A program made the position numbers and the translations under genes. This document shows, in pieces, positions 9,245-20,203 of a stretch of DNA of 64,000 bases. Source of the DNA: Hyphomicrobiales bacterium. Lineage in GTDB: Bacteria > Pseudomonadota > Alphaproteobacteria > Rhizobiales > Ancalomicrobiaceae. The notes under the pieces were generated by a model. The model had not been told where the DNA came from and did no database searches. It worked only from the letters and a program-made list of their open reading frames with translations. Each line of letters starts with the position of its first letter. Positions within the stretch are counted from its first letter, which is position 1. Location: assembly GCA_021286855.1 (NCBI GenBank), contig JAJTBO010000012.1, positions 27,068-91,067 of the forward strand, read 5' to 3'.

Positions 9245-9802
9245 TCACGCCATCGTATGCGCCCAGAGGATGCCGCAGCCGATCAGGGCGAGGCCGAAGC
9301 CGGCGGCGATCTCGGCGCGGTGGCCGACCGTCTCGCCGATCCGCCGGCCGAGCGAGAGCCCGATCGCCGTCATCACGAAGGTGGTCGCGCCGATGATCGG
9401 CGCGGCGACCAGGATGTCGACGTCGAGCAGCGCCAGCGACACGCCGACCGCCATCGCGTCGATCGAGGTGCCGAAGGCCGTGACGATCAGCCCGACGAGG
9501 CCGCGGCGCGGCGGCTCCTCGTCCTCCTCGCGCCGCCAGGCGTGCCAGGCCATGTGCAGGCCGACCGCCATCAGCAGGCCGAAGGCGATCCAGTGATCGA
9601 TCGCCTCGACCCAGCCGGCGAAGGTCCAGCCGATCGCCCAGCCGATGATCGGCGTCAGCATCTCGGTGAAGCCGAAGACGAAGGCGCCCTTCAGGACGGC
9701 GCCGGTCGATGGCGCGCCGTTGGCCGCGCCACGTCCGAGCGCGGCGGCGAAGGCGTCGATCGACAGGCCGAAGGCCAGAACGAAGAGGGAGAGGAGCGTC
9801 AT
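9245..9802 (-). CDS. mntP: Manganese efflux pump MntP
   Basis: 185-residue, six-helix inner membrane protein. The duplicated family motif is present twice: FGLSIDAFAAALGRG near the N-terminus and FGTSIDAMAVG in the second half, with the conserved Asp of each. MntP exports Mn2+ from the cytoplasm. The 5' leader on this strand contains a yybP-ykoY riboswitch, which is the known regulator of this family in proteobacteria and independently confirms the function. The start ATG at 9802 gives the full first helix; its ribosome binding site is weak, which fits riboswitch control of translation. Confidence 0.93.
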   Translation of the reverse strand: MTLLSLFVLAFGLSIDAFAAALGRGAANGAPSTGAVLKGAFVFGFTEMLTPIIGWAIGWTFAGWVEAIDHWIAFGLLMAVGLHMAWHAWRREEDEEPPRRGLVGLIVTAFGTSIDAMAVGVSLALLDVDILVAAPIIGATTFVMTAIGLSLGRRIGETVGHRAEIAAGFGLALIGCGILWAHTMA

Positions 9803-9844
9803 GGAAACTCGCGAGGACCACCGGGACGAACGGGTGCGGAGCCG

Positions 9845-9972
9845 CTCTCCCCGGGTGAGGGCGGCCTACGCACCGGTCTCGTCAAACCTCTGAGGTCGAT
9901 CGCGCCACGCGGGAAACCCCACGAGTGTGTTGACGCGATCCCGCTTCGAGAGCGGCGACTACTCCCCGACGA
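9845..9972 (-). promoter_or_regulatory. yybP-ykoY Mn2+ riboswitch in the mntP leader
   Basis: Read on the minus strand, the leader holds the conserved parts of the yybP-ykoY class in order. GGGGAGTAG lies at 9959-9967, TCAACACACTCGT at 9921-9933, and a block TTTGACGAGACCGG followed by TGCGTAGG at about 9863-9886, with G/C-rich pairing segments between them. In the E. coli mntP leader the same blocks form the Mn2+-binding junction. The 3' part (9841-9860) can form a further GC-rich hairpin before the mntP start and may be the expression platform. The edges are approximate. Ligand and family are established knowledge; the match was made by eye. Confidence 0.85.
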
Positions 9973-9980
9973 CGGCGGCG

Positions 9981-10009
9981 ACCATGGCGGCATAGTTGCG
10001 TCGCGTCAA
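9981..10009 (-). promoter_or_regulatory. Putative sigma70 promoter for the riboswitch-mntP transcript
   Basis: On the minus strand TTGACG (10004-10009) is separated by exactly 17 bp from CATGGT (9981-9986). Transcription would start just before the GGGGAGTAG element of the riboswitch, so position supports it. The -10 hexamer is a weak match. Confidence 0.5.
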
Positions 10010-10020
10010 GCCGCTTGCGC

Positions 10021-10749
10021 TCAGTCGAGCCAGCTCTGGGTGGGGTGATCCCAGACCCGGCCGGAGATCTCGAGCTCCGGCGAGACCAGCTCGATCAGCT
10101 TGGGAACCAGAACGATCGGCGTGTCGAGCGTCTCGGCGTCCTCGCCCGGCATCGCCTGCGCCCGCATCCGGGTCCGGAGCGGTCCCGGATTGATCAGGTT
10201 GGCCTTGACGGCGGTGATCTCGAGCTCCATCGCCCAGGTCTTCACCATCGCCTCGAGCGCCGCCTTGGTCATCGCGTAGGGGCCCCAGAACGGCCGAATC
10301 CGCCGCGCGGCGCCCGAAGAGAGGAACACCGCCCGGCCCGCCGGAGCGAGCTTCAGGAGCGGCTCCATCGAGCGGATCAGCCGCCAGTTGGCGGTGAGGT
10401 TGACCGCGAGGACCTTGTCGAAATCCTTCGGCCCCGCGTGCGACAGCGGGCCCATCGGCCCGAGCAGGCCGGCGTTGCCGATCAGGATGTCGAGCCGGCC
10501 GAACTTCTCGTAGAGCGCCCCGCCGAGCCGATCGATCCCCTCCATGTCGGTGAGGTCGAGCGGAACCAGCGTCGCCGAGCCACCGAACGCCTGGATCTCG
10601 TCGTCGAGCTCCTCGAGCGCCCCTTGCGTGCGGGCGACGGCCACGACATGCGCCCCCGCCCGCGCCAGCTCCTTGGCGAGCGTGTAGCCGATGCCGCGCG
10701 ACGCGCCGGTGACGAGCGCGATACGGTCGGTGAGGGGCTTGGCGGTCAT
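10021..10749 (-). CDS. SDR family NAD(P)-dependent oxidoreductase
   Basis: 242 residues, classical short-chain dehydrogenase/reductase. The cofactor motif TGASRGIGYTLA is near residue 15. NAG appears at the end of the fourth strand (LIGNAGLLG), and the active site reads LSSGAARR...YAMTK with catalytic Ser, Tyr and Lys. The INPGPLRTRMRA segment places the substrate loop. The substrate is not predictable. AGGAG precedes the start. It lies 64 bp downstream of purF on the same strand, so it may be the last gene of the purine operon. An SDR next to purF is a frequent arrangement in rhizobia. Confidence 0.85.
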   Translation of the reverse strand: MTAKPLTDRIALVTGASRGIGYTLAKELARAGAHVVAVARTQGALEELDDEIQAFGGSATLVPLDLTDMEGIDRLGGALYEKFGRLDILIGNAGLLGPMGPLSHAGPKDFDKVLAVNLTANWRLIRSMEPLLKLAPAGRAVFLSSGAARRIRPFWGPYAMTKAALEAMVKTWAMELEITAVKANLINPGPLRTRMRAQAMPGEDAETLDTPIVLVPKLIELVSPELEISGRVWDHPTQSWLD

Positions 10750-10813
10750 CGGTGGAGACTCCTGGACGCGGCGGAACGAGGGGAGGGGAGGACGCGGGCC
10801 TCGGCCCGCCCGA

Positions 10814-12307
10814 TCATTGCGATTCGACCAGAAGATCGAGGGCGCGGACGTCGCCGGCGAGCGCACGGTCGGTCAGTCGGGTCGGATAGTCGCCGGTGAA
10901 ACAGGCGTCGCAGAACTGCGGCGAGCTCGCGTCGCGGTTCACCTCGCCGACGGCGCGATAGAGCCCGTCGATCGACAGGAAGGCGAGGCTGTCGACGTTG
11001 ATGTAGGCGGCGAGCTCTTCGAGGTTCATCCGCGCCGCGATCAGCTTGGCCTTCTCCGGCGTGTCGACGCCGTAGAAGCAGGGATCGGTGGTCGGCGGCG
11101 AGGCGATGCGCATGTGCACTTCCTTCGCGCCGGCGTCGCGCACCATCTGCACGATCTTCTGCGACGTGGTGCCGCGCACGATCGAATCGTCGACCAGGAT
11201 GACGCGCTTGCCCTCGATCACGTTGCGGTTCGGATTGTGCTTGAGCTTGACGCCCATGTGCCGGATCGAATCGGTCGGCTGGATGAAGGTGCGGCCGACG
11301 TAGTGGTTGCGGATGATGCCGAGATCGAACGGCAGGCCGGCGCCCTCGGCGAAGCCCATCGCCGCCGGATTGCCGGAATCCGGCACCGGGATCACCACGT
11401 CCGCCTCGACCGGCGCTTCCCTCGCCAGCTCCTGGCCGATCCGCTTGCGGACCGCATAGACCGAGGTCGGGCCGAACACGGTGTCCGGACGGGCGAAATA
11501 GACGTATTCGAAGATGCAGAAGCGCGGCTTGGCTTCGGCGAAGGGGCGGATCGATTCGATCCCCTCGTCGGTGATCACCACCATCTCGCCCGGCTCGACC
11601 TCGCGGATGACGTTGCCGCCGATGATGTCGAGGGCGCAGCTCTCCGAGGCCAGAACGAAGCAGCCGTCGACGTCGCCGAGCACCAGCGGCCGGACGCCGC
11701 GCGGATCGCGCACGCCGATCATCTTCTTCTCGGAGAGCGCCACGAAGGCGAAGGCGCCCTCGATCTGGCGGAGCGCGTCGACGAAGCGGTCGACCAGCGC
11801 GCCCTTCGACGAGGTCGCGGCGAGGTGGATCACCGTCTCGGTGTCGGAGGTCGACTGGAAGATCGAACCGCGGAGCTGGAGCTGGCGCTGAAGCGTCAGC
11901 GCATTGGTCAGATTGCCGTTGTGCGCCACCGCGAAGCCGCCGCCGTGGAACTCGGCGAACATCGGCTGGACGTTGCGCAGCACCTGCCCGCCGGTGGTGG
12001 CGTAGCGGGTGTGCCCGATCGCCCTGTTGCCCTTGAGGCGGGCGATCACGTTCGGCTTGGCGAAATTGTCGCCGACGAGGCCGATGTGGCGCTCGACGTG
12101 GAACTGTTGGCCGTCGTAGGTGACGATGCCGGCCGCCTCCTGGCCGCGATGCTGCAGCGCATGCAGGCCGAGCGCCGTCAGCGCGCCGGCCTCCGGATGC
12201 CCATAGACGCCGAAGACGCCGCATTCGTCGTGGAAATGGTCGTCGTGCTCGTCGCCGATCGTCCATTCGCCGCCGACCGCCGAGCCGTCGTTCACCCCTG
12301 CGTTCAT
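10814..12307 (-). CDS. purF: Amidophosphoribosyltransferase PurF
   Basis: 497 residues. Catalyses the first committed step of purine synthesis, glutamine plus PRPP to phosphoribosylamine. The N-terminal Ntn glutaminase domain has its nucleophile at Cys29 in HDECGVFG, implying removal of a 28-residue propeptide. The C-terminal type I phosphoribosyltransferase domain has the PRPP loop VILVDDSIVRGTTS. The start ATG at 12307 is preceded by GGAAAGG. It is downstream of cvpA, the same arrangement as in many proteobacteria, with a 73-bp gap. Confidence 0.95.
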   Translation of the reverse strand: MNAGVNDGSAVGGEWTIGDEHDDHFHDECGVFGVYGHPEAGALTALGLHALQHRGQEAAGIVTYDGQQFHVERHIGLVGDNFAKPNVIARLKGNRAIGHTRYATTGGQVLRNVQPMFAEFHGGGFAVAHNGNLTNALTLQRQLQLRGSIFQSTSDTETVIHLAATSSKGALVDRFVDALRQIEGAFAFVALSEKKMIGVRDPRGVRPLVLGDVDGCFVLASESCALDIIGGNVIREVEPGEMVVITDEGIESIRPFAEAKPRFCIFEYVYFARPDTVFGPTSVYAVRKRIGQELAREAPVEADVVIPVPDSGNPAAMGFAEGAGLPFDLGIIRNHYVGRTFIQPTDSIRHMGVKLKHNPNRNVIEGKRVILVDDSIVRGTTSQKIVQMVRDAGAKEVHMRIASPPTTDPCFYGVDTPEKAKLIAARMNLEELAAYINVDSLAFLSIDGLYRAVGEVNRDASSPQFCDACFTGDYPTRLTDRALAGDVRALDLLVESQ

Positions 12308-12380
12308 CGATCGAAACCTTTCCGTCGATCCCGGCCTCGTCGGCCGCGCTCGCCGCGTCGCCGCAGCCGTCGTCCTGCCC

Positions 12381-13034
12381 TCAGGGCGTCTTCCCCGAAT
12401 TGCCGATCATCTGCTCGAGCTGCTTCTTCTCGCCGTTGCGATAGAGCGGCGCTTCGCCGGTCTTGCCGGCCGCCGGCTTGGCCTCCGACGGCTCGGTCGC
12501 CGTTCCGTCGTCCGGCGTCTTCGGCTTCAACTTGCGCATGATCAGCTCTTCGGCGTTTTCCGGCAGTGCCGCGAGCAGCTTTTCGCCGAGCATGTCGAGC
12601 ACCGGCTTCGACTTGGCCGACGCCACCCAGCGCGGTTGCTGCTGCGGCGGCACGAAGCCGTTGAAGAACTGGATCGCGACGACCAGCAGCAGCAGGCCGC
12701 GGGCCGCGCCGAACAGGAAGCCGAAGGTCCGGTCGAGCGCGCCGAAGGCGCTGTCGAGCACGAAGTCGGAGATCTTCATGGTGATCCAGCTGACCACCAT
12801 CAGCGTCACCAGGAACAGGCCGGCGATCGTCACCGCCATCGCCACCTGGCTGTTCGGCACGTAGGTCTGAACGGTCGGCAGCGCCTGCTTGTAGAAGACC
12901 AGCGCGACCACCGCCGCGGCCGCCCAGGAGGCGATCGACAGCACTTCCCTGAGGAAGCCGCGATACATCGCCAGAAGCGCCGAGACGAGCACGACGACGA
13001 TGACGATCCCGTCGAGAAGCGTGATGAAATCCAT
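12381..13034 (-). CDS. cvpA: CvpA family membrane protein
   Basis: 217 residues with four predicted transmembrane helices in the first 130 residues, beginning MDFITLLDGIVIVVVLVSA. The family element RGFLREVLSIASW follows helix 1. The C-terminal 80 residues are polar, proline/lysine rich and cytoplasmic in appearance. CvpA was named for colicin V production and contributes to envelope homeostasis; its molecular activity is not known. Upstream of purF, as in enterobacteria. The last 45 residues are low-complexity. Confidence 0.88.
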   Translation of the reverse strand: MDFITLLDGIVIVVVLVSALLAMYRGFLREVLSIASWAAAAVVALVFYKQALPTVQTYVPNSQVAMAVTIAGLFLVTLMVVSWITMKISDFVLDSAFGALDRTFGFLFGAARGLLLLVVAIQFFNGFVPPQQQPRWVASAKSKPVLDMLGEKLLAALPENAEELIMRKLKPKTPDDGTATEPSEAKPAAGKTGEAPLYRNGEKKQLEQMIGNSGKTP

Positions 13035-13235
13035 CCCTCGTGACCTCTTGCCGGTTCGCTCCGTCGGTCCGCCCCGAACGCTGCGATCGTCCCTCGTCCG
13101 TCTCGGCGTCGACGACCGCCTGCGCGCCGACGCAACGACGACGCCGACGGTCGGCTCATCGCCCCGTCGGCTTCGTCGACGTTTCGATACGCGAGCCGAC
13201 GCCGCCGGTCCAGCCCGAAAACGTCGCGCGCCCGC

Positions 13236-14762
<1,527 letters not shown>

Positions 14763-14988
14763 GGAATCTCCGTCGCCGGTCGGAGCTCCGCTTCGGAGCC
14801 GCGTCGGCACGATGACACGATGTTCTTGTTTTGTACAGTCGCGATCGACGGCGTGACGGCGCGACGGCGCGTCGGAGCGAGACGGACATCGCCGATCTCA
14901 TGTCCCGATTCGCGTCGACCCGTCCGTCGTCATCGTCGCGTCATCGGTTCTGTCCCATCACCACGCCTTTCCGAACGGGGAGAGGGCG

Positions 14989-15531
14989 ATGCGGGGACGA
15001 GTGGTTTCGGTGGCGCGCGACGACGGACATCGCTTCTCCAAGCCCGTCGCGGCTTCGATCCGGCTCCTCGCCGGTCTCGGCGTCGAGGGCGACGCCCATT
15101 GCGGCGAGACGGTGAAGCATCGCTCGCGCGTCGCCGCCGATCCGACGCAGCCCAATCTGCGTCAGGTCCATCTGATCCAGGCCGAACTCTTCGACGAACT
15201 CGCCGCGAAGGGCTTCGCGCTCGGCCCCGGCGATCTCGGCGAGAACGTCCTGACCGCGGGCCTCGATCTCCTCGCCCTGCCGCGCGGCGCGCGCCTACGG
15301 CTCGGCCCCGAGGCGGTCGTCGAGGTGACCGGCCTGCGCAACCCCTGCGCCCAGATCGACGGCTTCCGCAGAGGCCTGCTCGCCGCCGTGCTCGACCGCG
15401 CCGCCGACGGCTCGCTCGTCCGCAAGGCCGGGATCATGGGCGTCGTGATCGCGGGCGGCGACGTACGGCCCGAAGATCCGATCGAGGTCGTCCTGCCGTC
15501 CGAGCCGTGGTCGAAGCTCGAGCGCGTGTGA
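14989..15531 (+). CDS. MOSC domain-containing protein
   Basis: 180 residues. The MOSC (molybdenum cofactor sulfurase C-terminal) core is recognised from LRQVHLIQAELFDELAAKG, GDLGENVLTAGLDLLALP and the conserved cysteine in TGLRNPCAQID. Such proteins bind sulfur or molybdenum cofactor-linked substrates; the single-domain forms are uncharacterised. It lies between radA and alr on the opposite strand, interrupting an otherwise conserved same-strand block, so it looks like an accessory insertion. Its stop lies 4 bp from the stop of alr (convergent). Confidence 0.85.
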   Translation: MRGRVVSVARDDGHRFSKPVAASIRLLAGLGVEGDAHCGETVKHRSRVAADPTQPNLRQVHLIQAELFDELAAKGFALGPGDLGENVLTAGLDLLALPRGARLRLGPEAVVEVTGLRNPCAQIDGFRRGLLAAVLDRAADGSLVRKAGIMGVVIAGGDVRPEDPIEVVLPSEPWSKLERV

Positions 15532-15535
15532 GCCT

Positions 15536-16663
15536 TCAGCGGCGGATGCGTTCGTAGCGCCGTCCGAGCGAGGTCAGCACCTCGTAGTCGATCGTGCCCA
15601 TCGCCGCCGCAGCCTCCTGCAGCGTGACGTTCGGCCCGATCAGCTCGACCACGTCGCCACGCGCCGCTTGTGGAACGTCGGTGACGTCGACCATCATGAG
15701 ATCCATCGAGATCCGCCCGACGATCGGGACGGGTCGGCCGTGCAGGAAGCCGCGGCCGCCCAGCCTTTCGTCGGCGCTCGACGCCGTGCGGTGAAAGCCG
15801 TCGGCATAACCGACCGAGAGCACGGCGAGCCGGCTCGCCCGTTTCGGCGTCTGCCGCGCGCCGTAGCCGACGCTCTCGCCGGCGCGGGCGTCGCGCACCT
15901 GTAGGATCGTCGCCTCGAGCCCGACCACCGGCCGCATCGGCGAGGCCTCGCCGGTCCGGATCGCGCCGCCGTAGAGGGCGACGCCGGGCCGCACCAGATC
16001 GAAATGATACTCTGCGCCGAGATGGACGCCGGAGGAATTGGCCAGCGAGGCCGAGAGCCCTGGAAACAGCGGCCGGATCGCCCGGAACCGCTCGAGTTGG
16101 CGCAGGTTCAGCGGATGGCCCGGCTCGTCGGCGCAGGCGAGGTGGCTCATCACCAGCTCGGCCCCGGCGGCGGCGGCGAGGTCCGGCCGATCGGCGAGCG
16201 CGCGCGCCTCGTCGAGATCGAGCCCATGCCGGTTCATGCCGGTGTCGACGTGGATGGCGGAAGGAAGCGCCAGACCTTCCTCGCGTCCGAACGCGGCCCA
16301 GTCCTCGATCTCCGGGAAGGATCCGAGCACCGGCGCGAGGCCGTGTTCGGCGAGCGTCGTCTCCGTGCCGGGCAGTAGGCCGTTCAGCACGAAGATCCGC
16401 GCCCGATCGCGTCCGCCCTCGGCGAGCGCGGCGCGCAACGCCACCCCTTCGCCGACATGGGCGACGAAGAAGGTGCGGCAGCCGTCGGCGGCCATCGCCT
16501 TCGCCGCCGCGGTCGCGCCGGTGCCGTAGCCGTCGGCCTTGACCACGCCGGCGGTCTCGACGCCGGGACCGACCCGCGCGGCGATGGTCCGGCGATTGGC
16601 GACGATCGCGGCGGTGTCGATGGTGAGGCGGGTCGGGCGAGGGAAGGGGGCGTCTTCGGTCAT
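15536..16663 (-). CDS. alr: Alanine racemase
   Basis: 375 residues. PLP-dependent interconversion of L- and D-alanine for peptidoglycan. The PLP lysine lies in VVKADGYGTGA near residue 43. The barrel domain contains VDTGMNRHGLD and SHLACADE, and the C-terminal beta domain contains SVGYADGFHR, the active-site base region, and GRISMDLMMVDVT. Position between radA and dnaB is the usual rhizobial location, although a MOSC gene and an MFS gene have been placed on either side. Confidence 0.93.
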   Translation of the reverse strand: MTEDAPFPRPTRLTIDTAAIVANRRTIAARVGPGVETAGVVKADGYGTGATAAAKAMAADGCRTFFVAHVGEGVALRAALAEGGRDRARIFVLNGLLPGTETTLAEHGLAPVLGSFPEIEDWAAFGREEGLALPSAIHVDTGMNRHGLDLDEARALADRPDLAAAAGAELVMSHLACADEPGHPLNLRQLERFRAIRPLFPGLSASLANSSGVHLGAEYHFDLVRPGVALYGGAIRTGEASPMRPVVGLEATILQVRDARAGESVGYGARQTPKRASRLAVLSVGYADGFHRTASSADERLGGRGFLHGRPVPIVGRISMDLMMVDVTDVPQAARGDVVELIGPNVTLQEAAAAMGTIDYEVLTSLGRRYERIRR

Positions 16664-16766
16664 GATGCGCCGAGGGAGCCTCGGGAAAGGGGCGACGTCA
16701 AGGCGGGCCGGCGTCGCGCCTCGTTCGGGCGGCTCCGATGGAGGCCGCCGCCGTCTCGTCTCTCGT

Positions 16767-16890
16767 GCGCGATGGTTCGAGACGTCGCCTGCGGCCGCTC
16801 CTCACCATGAGGCGTATGTGTTTGCCGCTATTACAAGAAGCGCCTCATGGTGAGGAGCGGGCCTTCGGCCCGCGTCTCGAATCATCGCGC
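16767..16890. repeat. REP-like nested palindrome, copy 1
   Basis: An intergenic inverted repeat in two layers. Inner arms GCTCCTCACCATGAGGCG (16797-16814) and its exact complement (16841-16858) flank a 26-base spacer. Outer arms run from GCGCGATG (16767) through TTCGAGAC to the mirrored GTCTCGAATCATCGCGC ending at 16890. It lies between the divergent genes alr and MFS. A second copy is at 34513-34630, sharing the 20-base block CATGAGGCGTATGTGTTTGC. The rest of 16664-16996 shows no gene. Confidence 0.85.
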
Positions 16891-16996
16891 CCCATCGCGT
16901 CCCGCCTCGCCCCGACCACCAGACCGCCCACAGCCGCTCTTGCTCCCGACGCCCCGCCGTGATCCGCTCGGTTTCCCCGTCCGGAACCGCTCCAGC

Positions 16997-18226
16997 ATGT
17001 CCACGTCGCCGCCACCGACCCCGCCCTCCGAAAGCCCCGCCTCGCGCGGCGTGCGCCGGGGCTCGCTCGACTGGATCCGAATCAACGTCGCGCTGTTCCT
17101 CTCCGGCTACGCGATCTTCTCGCAGCTCTACTGCGTGCAGCCGCTGCTGCCGGATCTGGCGCGGGAGTTCTCCGTCTCGGCGGCGGAGAGCTCGTTGGCG
17201 CTGTCGTTGTCGACCGGCTTTCTCGCCGTCGCCATCCTCATCGCCGGCGCGCTGTCGCAGAGCCTGTCGCGCAAGGCGCTGATGTTCGCCTCGCTCGGCC
17301 TCGCCGCCCTGTTGGAGCTCGCCGTGGCGGCGACGCCGTCCTGGCCCGTCCTCCTGGTCTTGCGCGCGCTCGAGGGGCTGGCGCTCGGCGGCGCGCCGGC
17401 CGTCGCCATGGCCTATCTCGCCGAGGAGATCGAGCCGGCCGGCCTCGGCGCGGCGATGGGCCTCTACATCGGCGGCAACGCCGCCGGCGGCATGGCCGGC
17501 CGCGTCGTCACCGGCCTCGTCGCCGAACACTCCGACTGGCGCGTCGCCCTCGCCGTGATCGGCGGCCTCGGCCTCGCCGCCGCCCTCGGCTTCGCAGCGC
17601 TGCTGCCCGCCTCGCGCAACTTCGCGCCGCGCCCCTTTGCGGGCCTCGCGCCCCATCTCGCCGCCTGGGGCCGCCATCTCGGCGATCCGGCCCTGCGAGC
17701 GTTGTTCCTGGTCGCCTTCCTGGCGATGGGCGGCTTCGTCACCGCCTACAACTACATCGGCTTCCGCCTGATGCTGCCGCCCTTCGAGCTGGGTCAGGCC
17801 GCGGTCGGCGCGATCTTCACCGTCTACGTCGCCGGCATCGTCGCCTCGCCGGTCGCCGGCGGATTGGCCGATCGCTTCGGCCGTGGCCGCGTGCTCCTCG
17901 GCGGCGTCGCGCTCTCCGCCCTCGGCCTCGTCGTCACGCTCGCCGCGAACCTCCTGGCGATCGTTCTCGGCGTCGCGTTGATCACCGCCGGCTTCTTCGC
18001 CGCCCATACGGTGGCCGGCGGCTGGGTCGGGGCGCGGGCGAAGGGCGACAAGGCGCACGCCTCCTCGCTCTATCTCCTCGCCTATTACCTGGGATCCTCG
18101 GTGATGGGCTCGCTCGGCGGCCTCGCCTGGACCGATTTCGGCTGGCGCGGCGTCGTCGTCTTCGTCGCGACGCTGATGGCGGGGCAGGCCGGTCTGGCGT
18201 TGCGGCTGGGCCGGGGCGCGCGCTGA
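16997..18226 (+). CDS. MFS transporter, YnfM-like
   Basis: 409 residues with about 12 hydrophobic helices. The first helix reads NVALFLSGYAIFSQLYCVQPLLP, the pattern of the YnfM/arabinose-efflux-like branch of the major facilitator superfamily. Substrate unknown; drug or metabolite export by proton antiport is the family expectation. The ATG at 16997 is chosen over an in-frame start at 16847 that would lie inside the palindromic repeat. Its 3' end is 10 bp from that of the convergent dnaB. It is probably accessory cargo in the conserved alr-dnaB interval. Confidence 0.85.
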   Translation: MSTSPPPTPPSESPASRGVRRGSLDWIRINVALFLSGYAIFSQLYCVQPLLPDLAREFSVSAAESSLALSLSTGFLAVAILIAGALSQSLSRKALMFASLGLAALLELAVAATPSWPVLLVLRALEGLALGGAPAVAMAYLAEEIEPAGLGAAMGLYIGGNAAGGMAGRVVTGLVAEHSDWRVALAVIGGLGLAAALGFAALLPASRNFAPRPFAGLAPHLAAWGRHLGDPALRALFLVAFLAMGGFVTAYNYIGFRLMLPPFELGQAAVGAIFTVYVAGIVASPVAGGLADRFGRGRVLLGGVALSALGLVVTLAANLLAIVLGVALITAGFFAAHTVAGGWVGARAKGDKAHASSLYLLAYYLGSSVMGSLGGLAWTDFGWRGVVVFVATLMAGQAGLALRLGRGAR

Positions 18227-18236
18227 CCTCGTCCGG

Positions 18237-19727
<1,491 letters not shown>

Positions 19728-20203
19728 CGGGCGCGACTTCCTTCGTTGACGATGTCTTAACGACCCGCCCCCGACCGCGAAAGCGTCCCCCGGTTCATAC
19801 CCGTCTGTCCACAGGAATGAGTCTTCGAGCGGAGATCTCCGACTTGACCGCGCCGCCGGTTCGACATCGGCCGCGCCGTGAGCCGCGAATGGCGCCTCGG
19901 GCGTCCGGTGGCTGCGCCTCTTCCACCTCGTTCCATCGTCGTTGACCCTGAGTTGGATGCCGTGGGCGCATCGCGCCATCTCTGTATTACGCAGCGTAAG
20001 AAGATTAGAGCGACATCGTAATTGTCCATATATTTTCATCGGCGGGCGGATCAGCGCGCAGTTGCGCTGTCGCAATTTGCGACGATTGTCGACGTCGGCG
20101 TGAAAGCAACAATTACTGTGCGAATTTACGGCGGATAAACCAAATGCGGCTAATGGCTTGTGGAGCCGAACGAACCGCAGGGTCGGTATCCAGGGAGCCG
20201 TGC
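19728..20203. other. Divergent promoter region between dnaB and the FIST chemoreceptor
   Basis: No gene is supported. From about 19980 to 20160 the composition is visibly AT-richer than the surroundings. It holds three perfect palindromes: TTACGC-A-GCGTAA (19987-19999), TTGCG-CTGT-CGCAA (20062-20075) and GTCGCAA-T-TTGCGAC (20069-20083). These look like transcription factor sites controlling one or both divergent genes. Confidence 0.7.
20062..20075. promoter_or_regulatory. NnrR-type palindrome upstream of FIST chemoreceptor
   Basis: TTGCGCTGTCGCAA is a perfect TTGCG-N4-CGCAA palindrome, the box described for the nitric-oxide-responsive Crp/Fnr-family regulator NnrR in Rhodobacter. It is centred about 135 bp before the start codon of the FIST gene and overlaps a second palindrome, GTCGCAATTTGCGAC. 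Binding by an NnrR-like protein is inference. Confidence 0.4.

Noticed and set aside
10691..12541. 616-codon plus-strand frame antisense to purF and cvpA
   Set aside because: Shadow of purF, whose Cys29 and PRPP loop are intact.
16847..16996. Upstream in-frame start for the MFS gene
   Set aside because: It lies in the palindromic repeat and adds 50 residues of Pro/Arg/Ser with no counterpart in the family.
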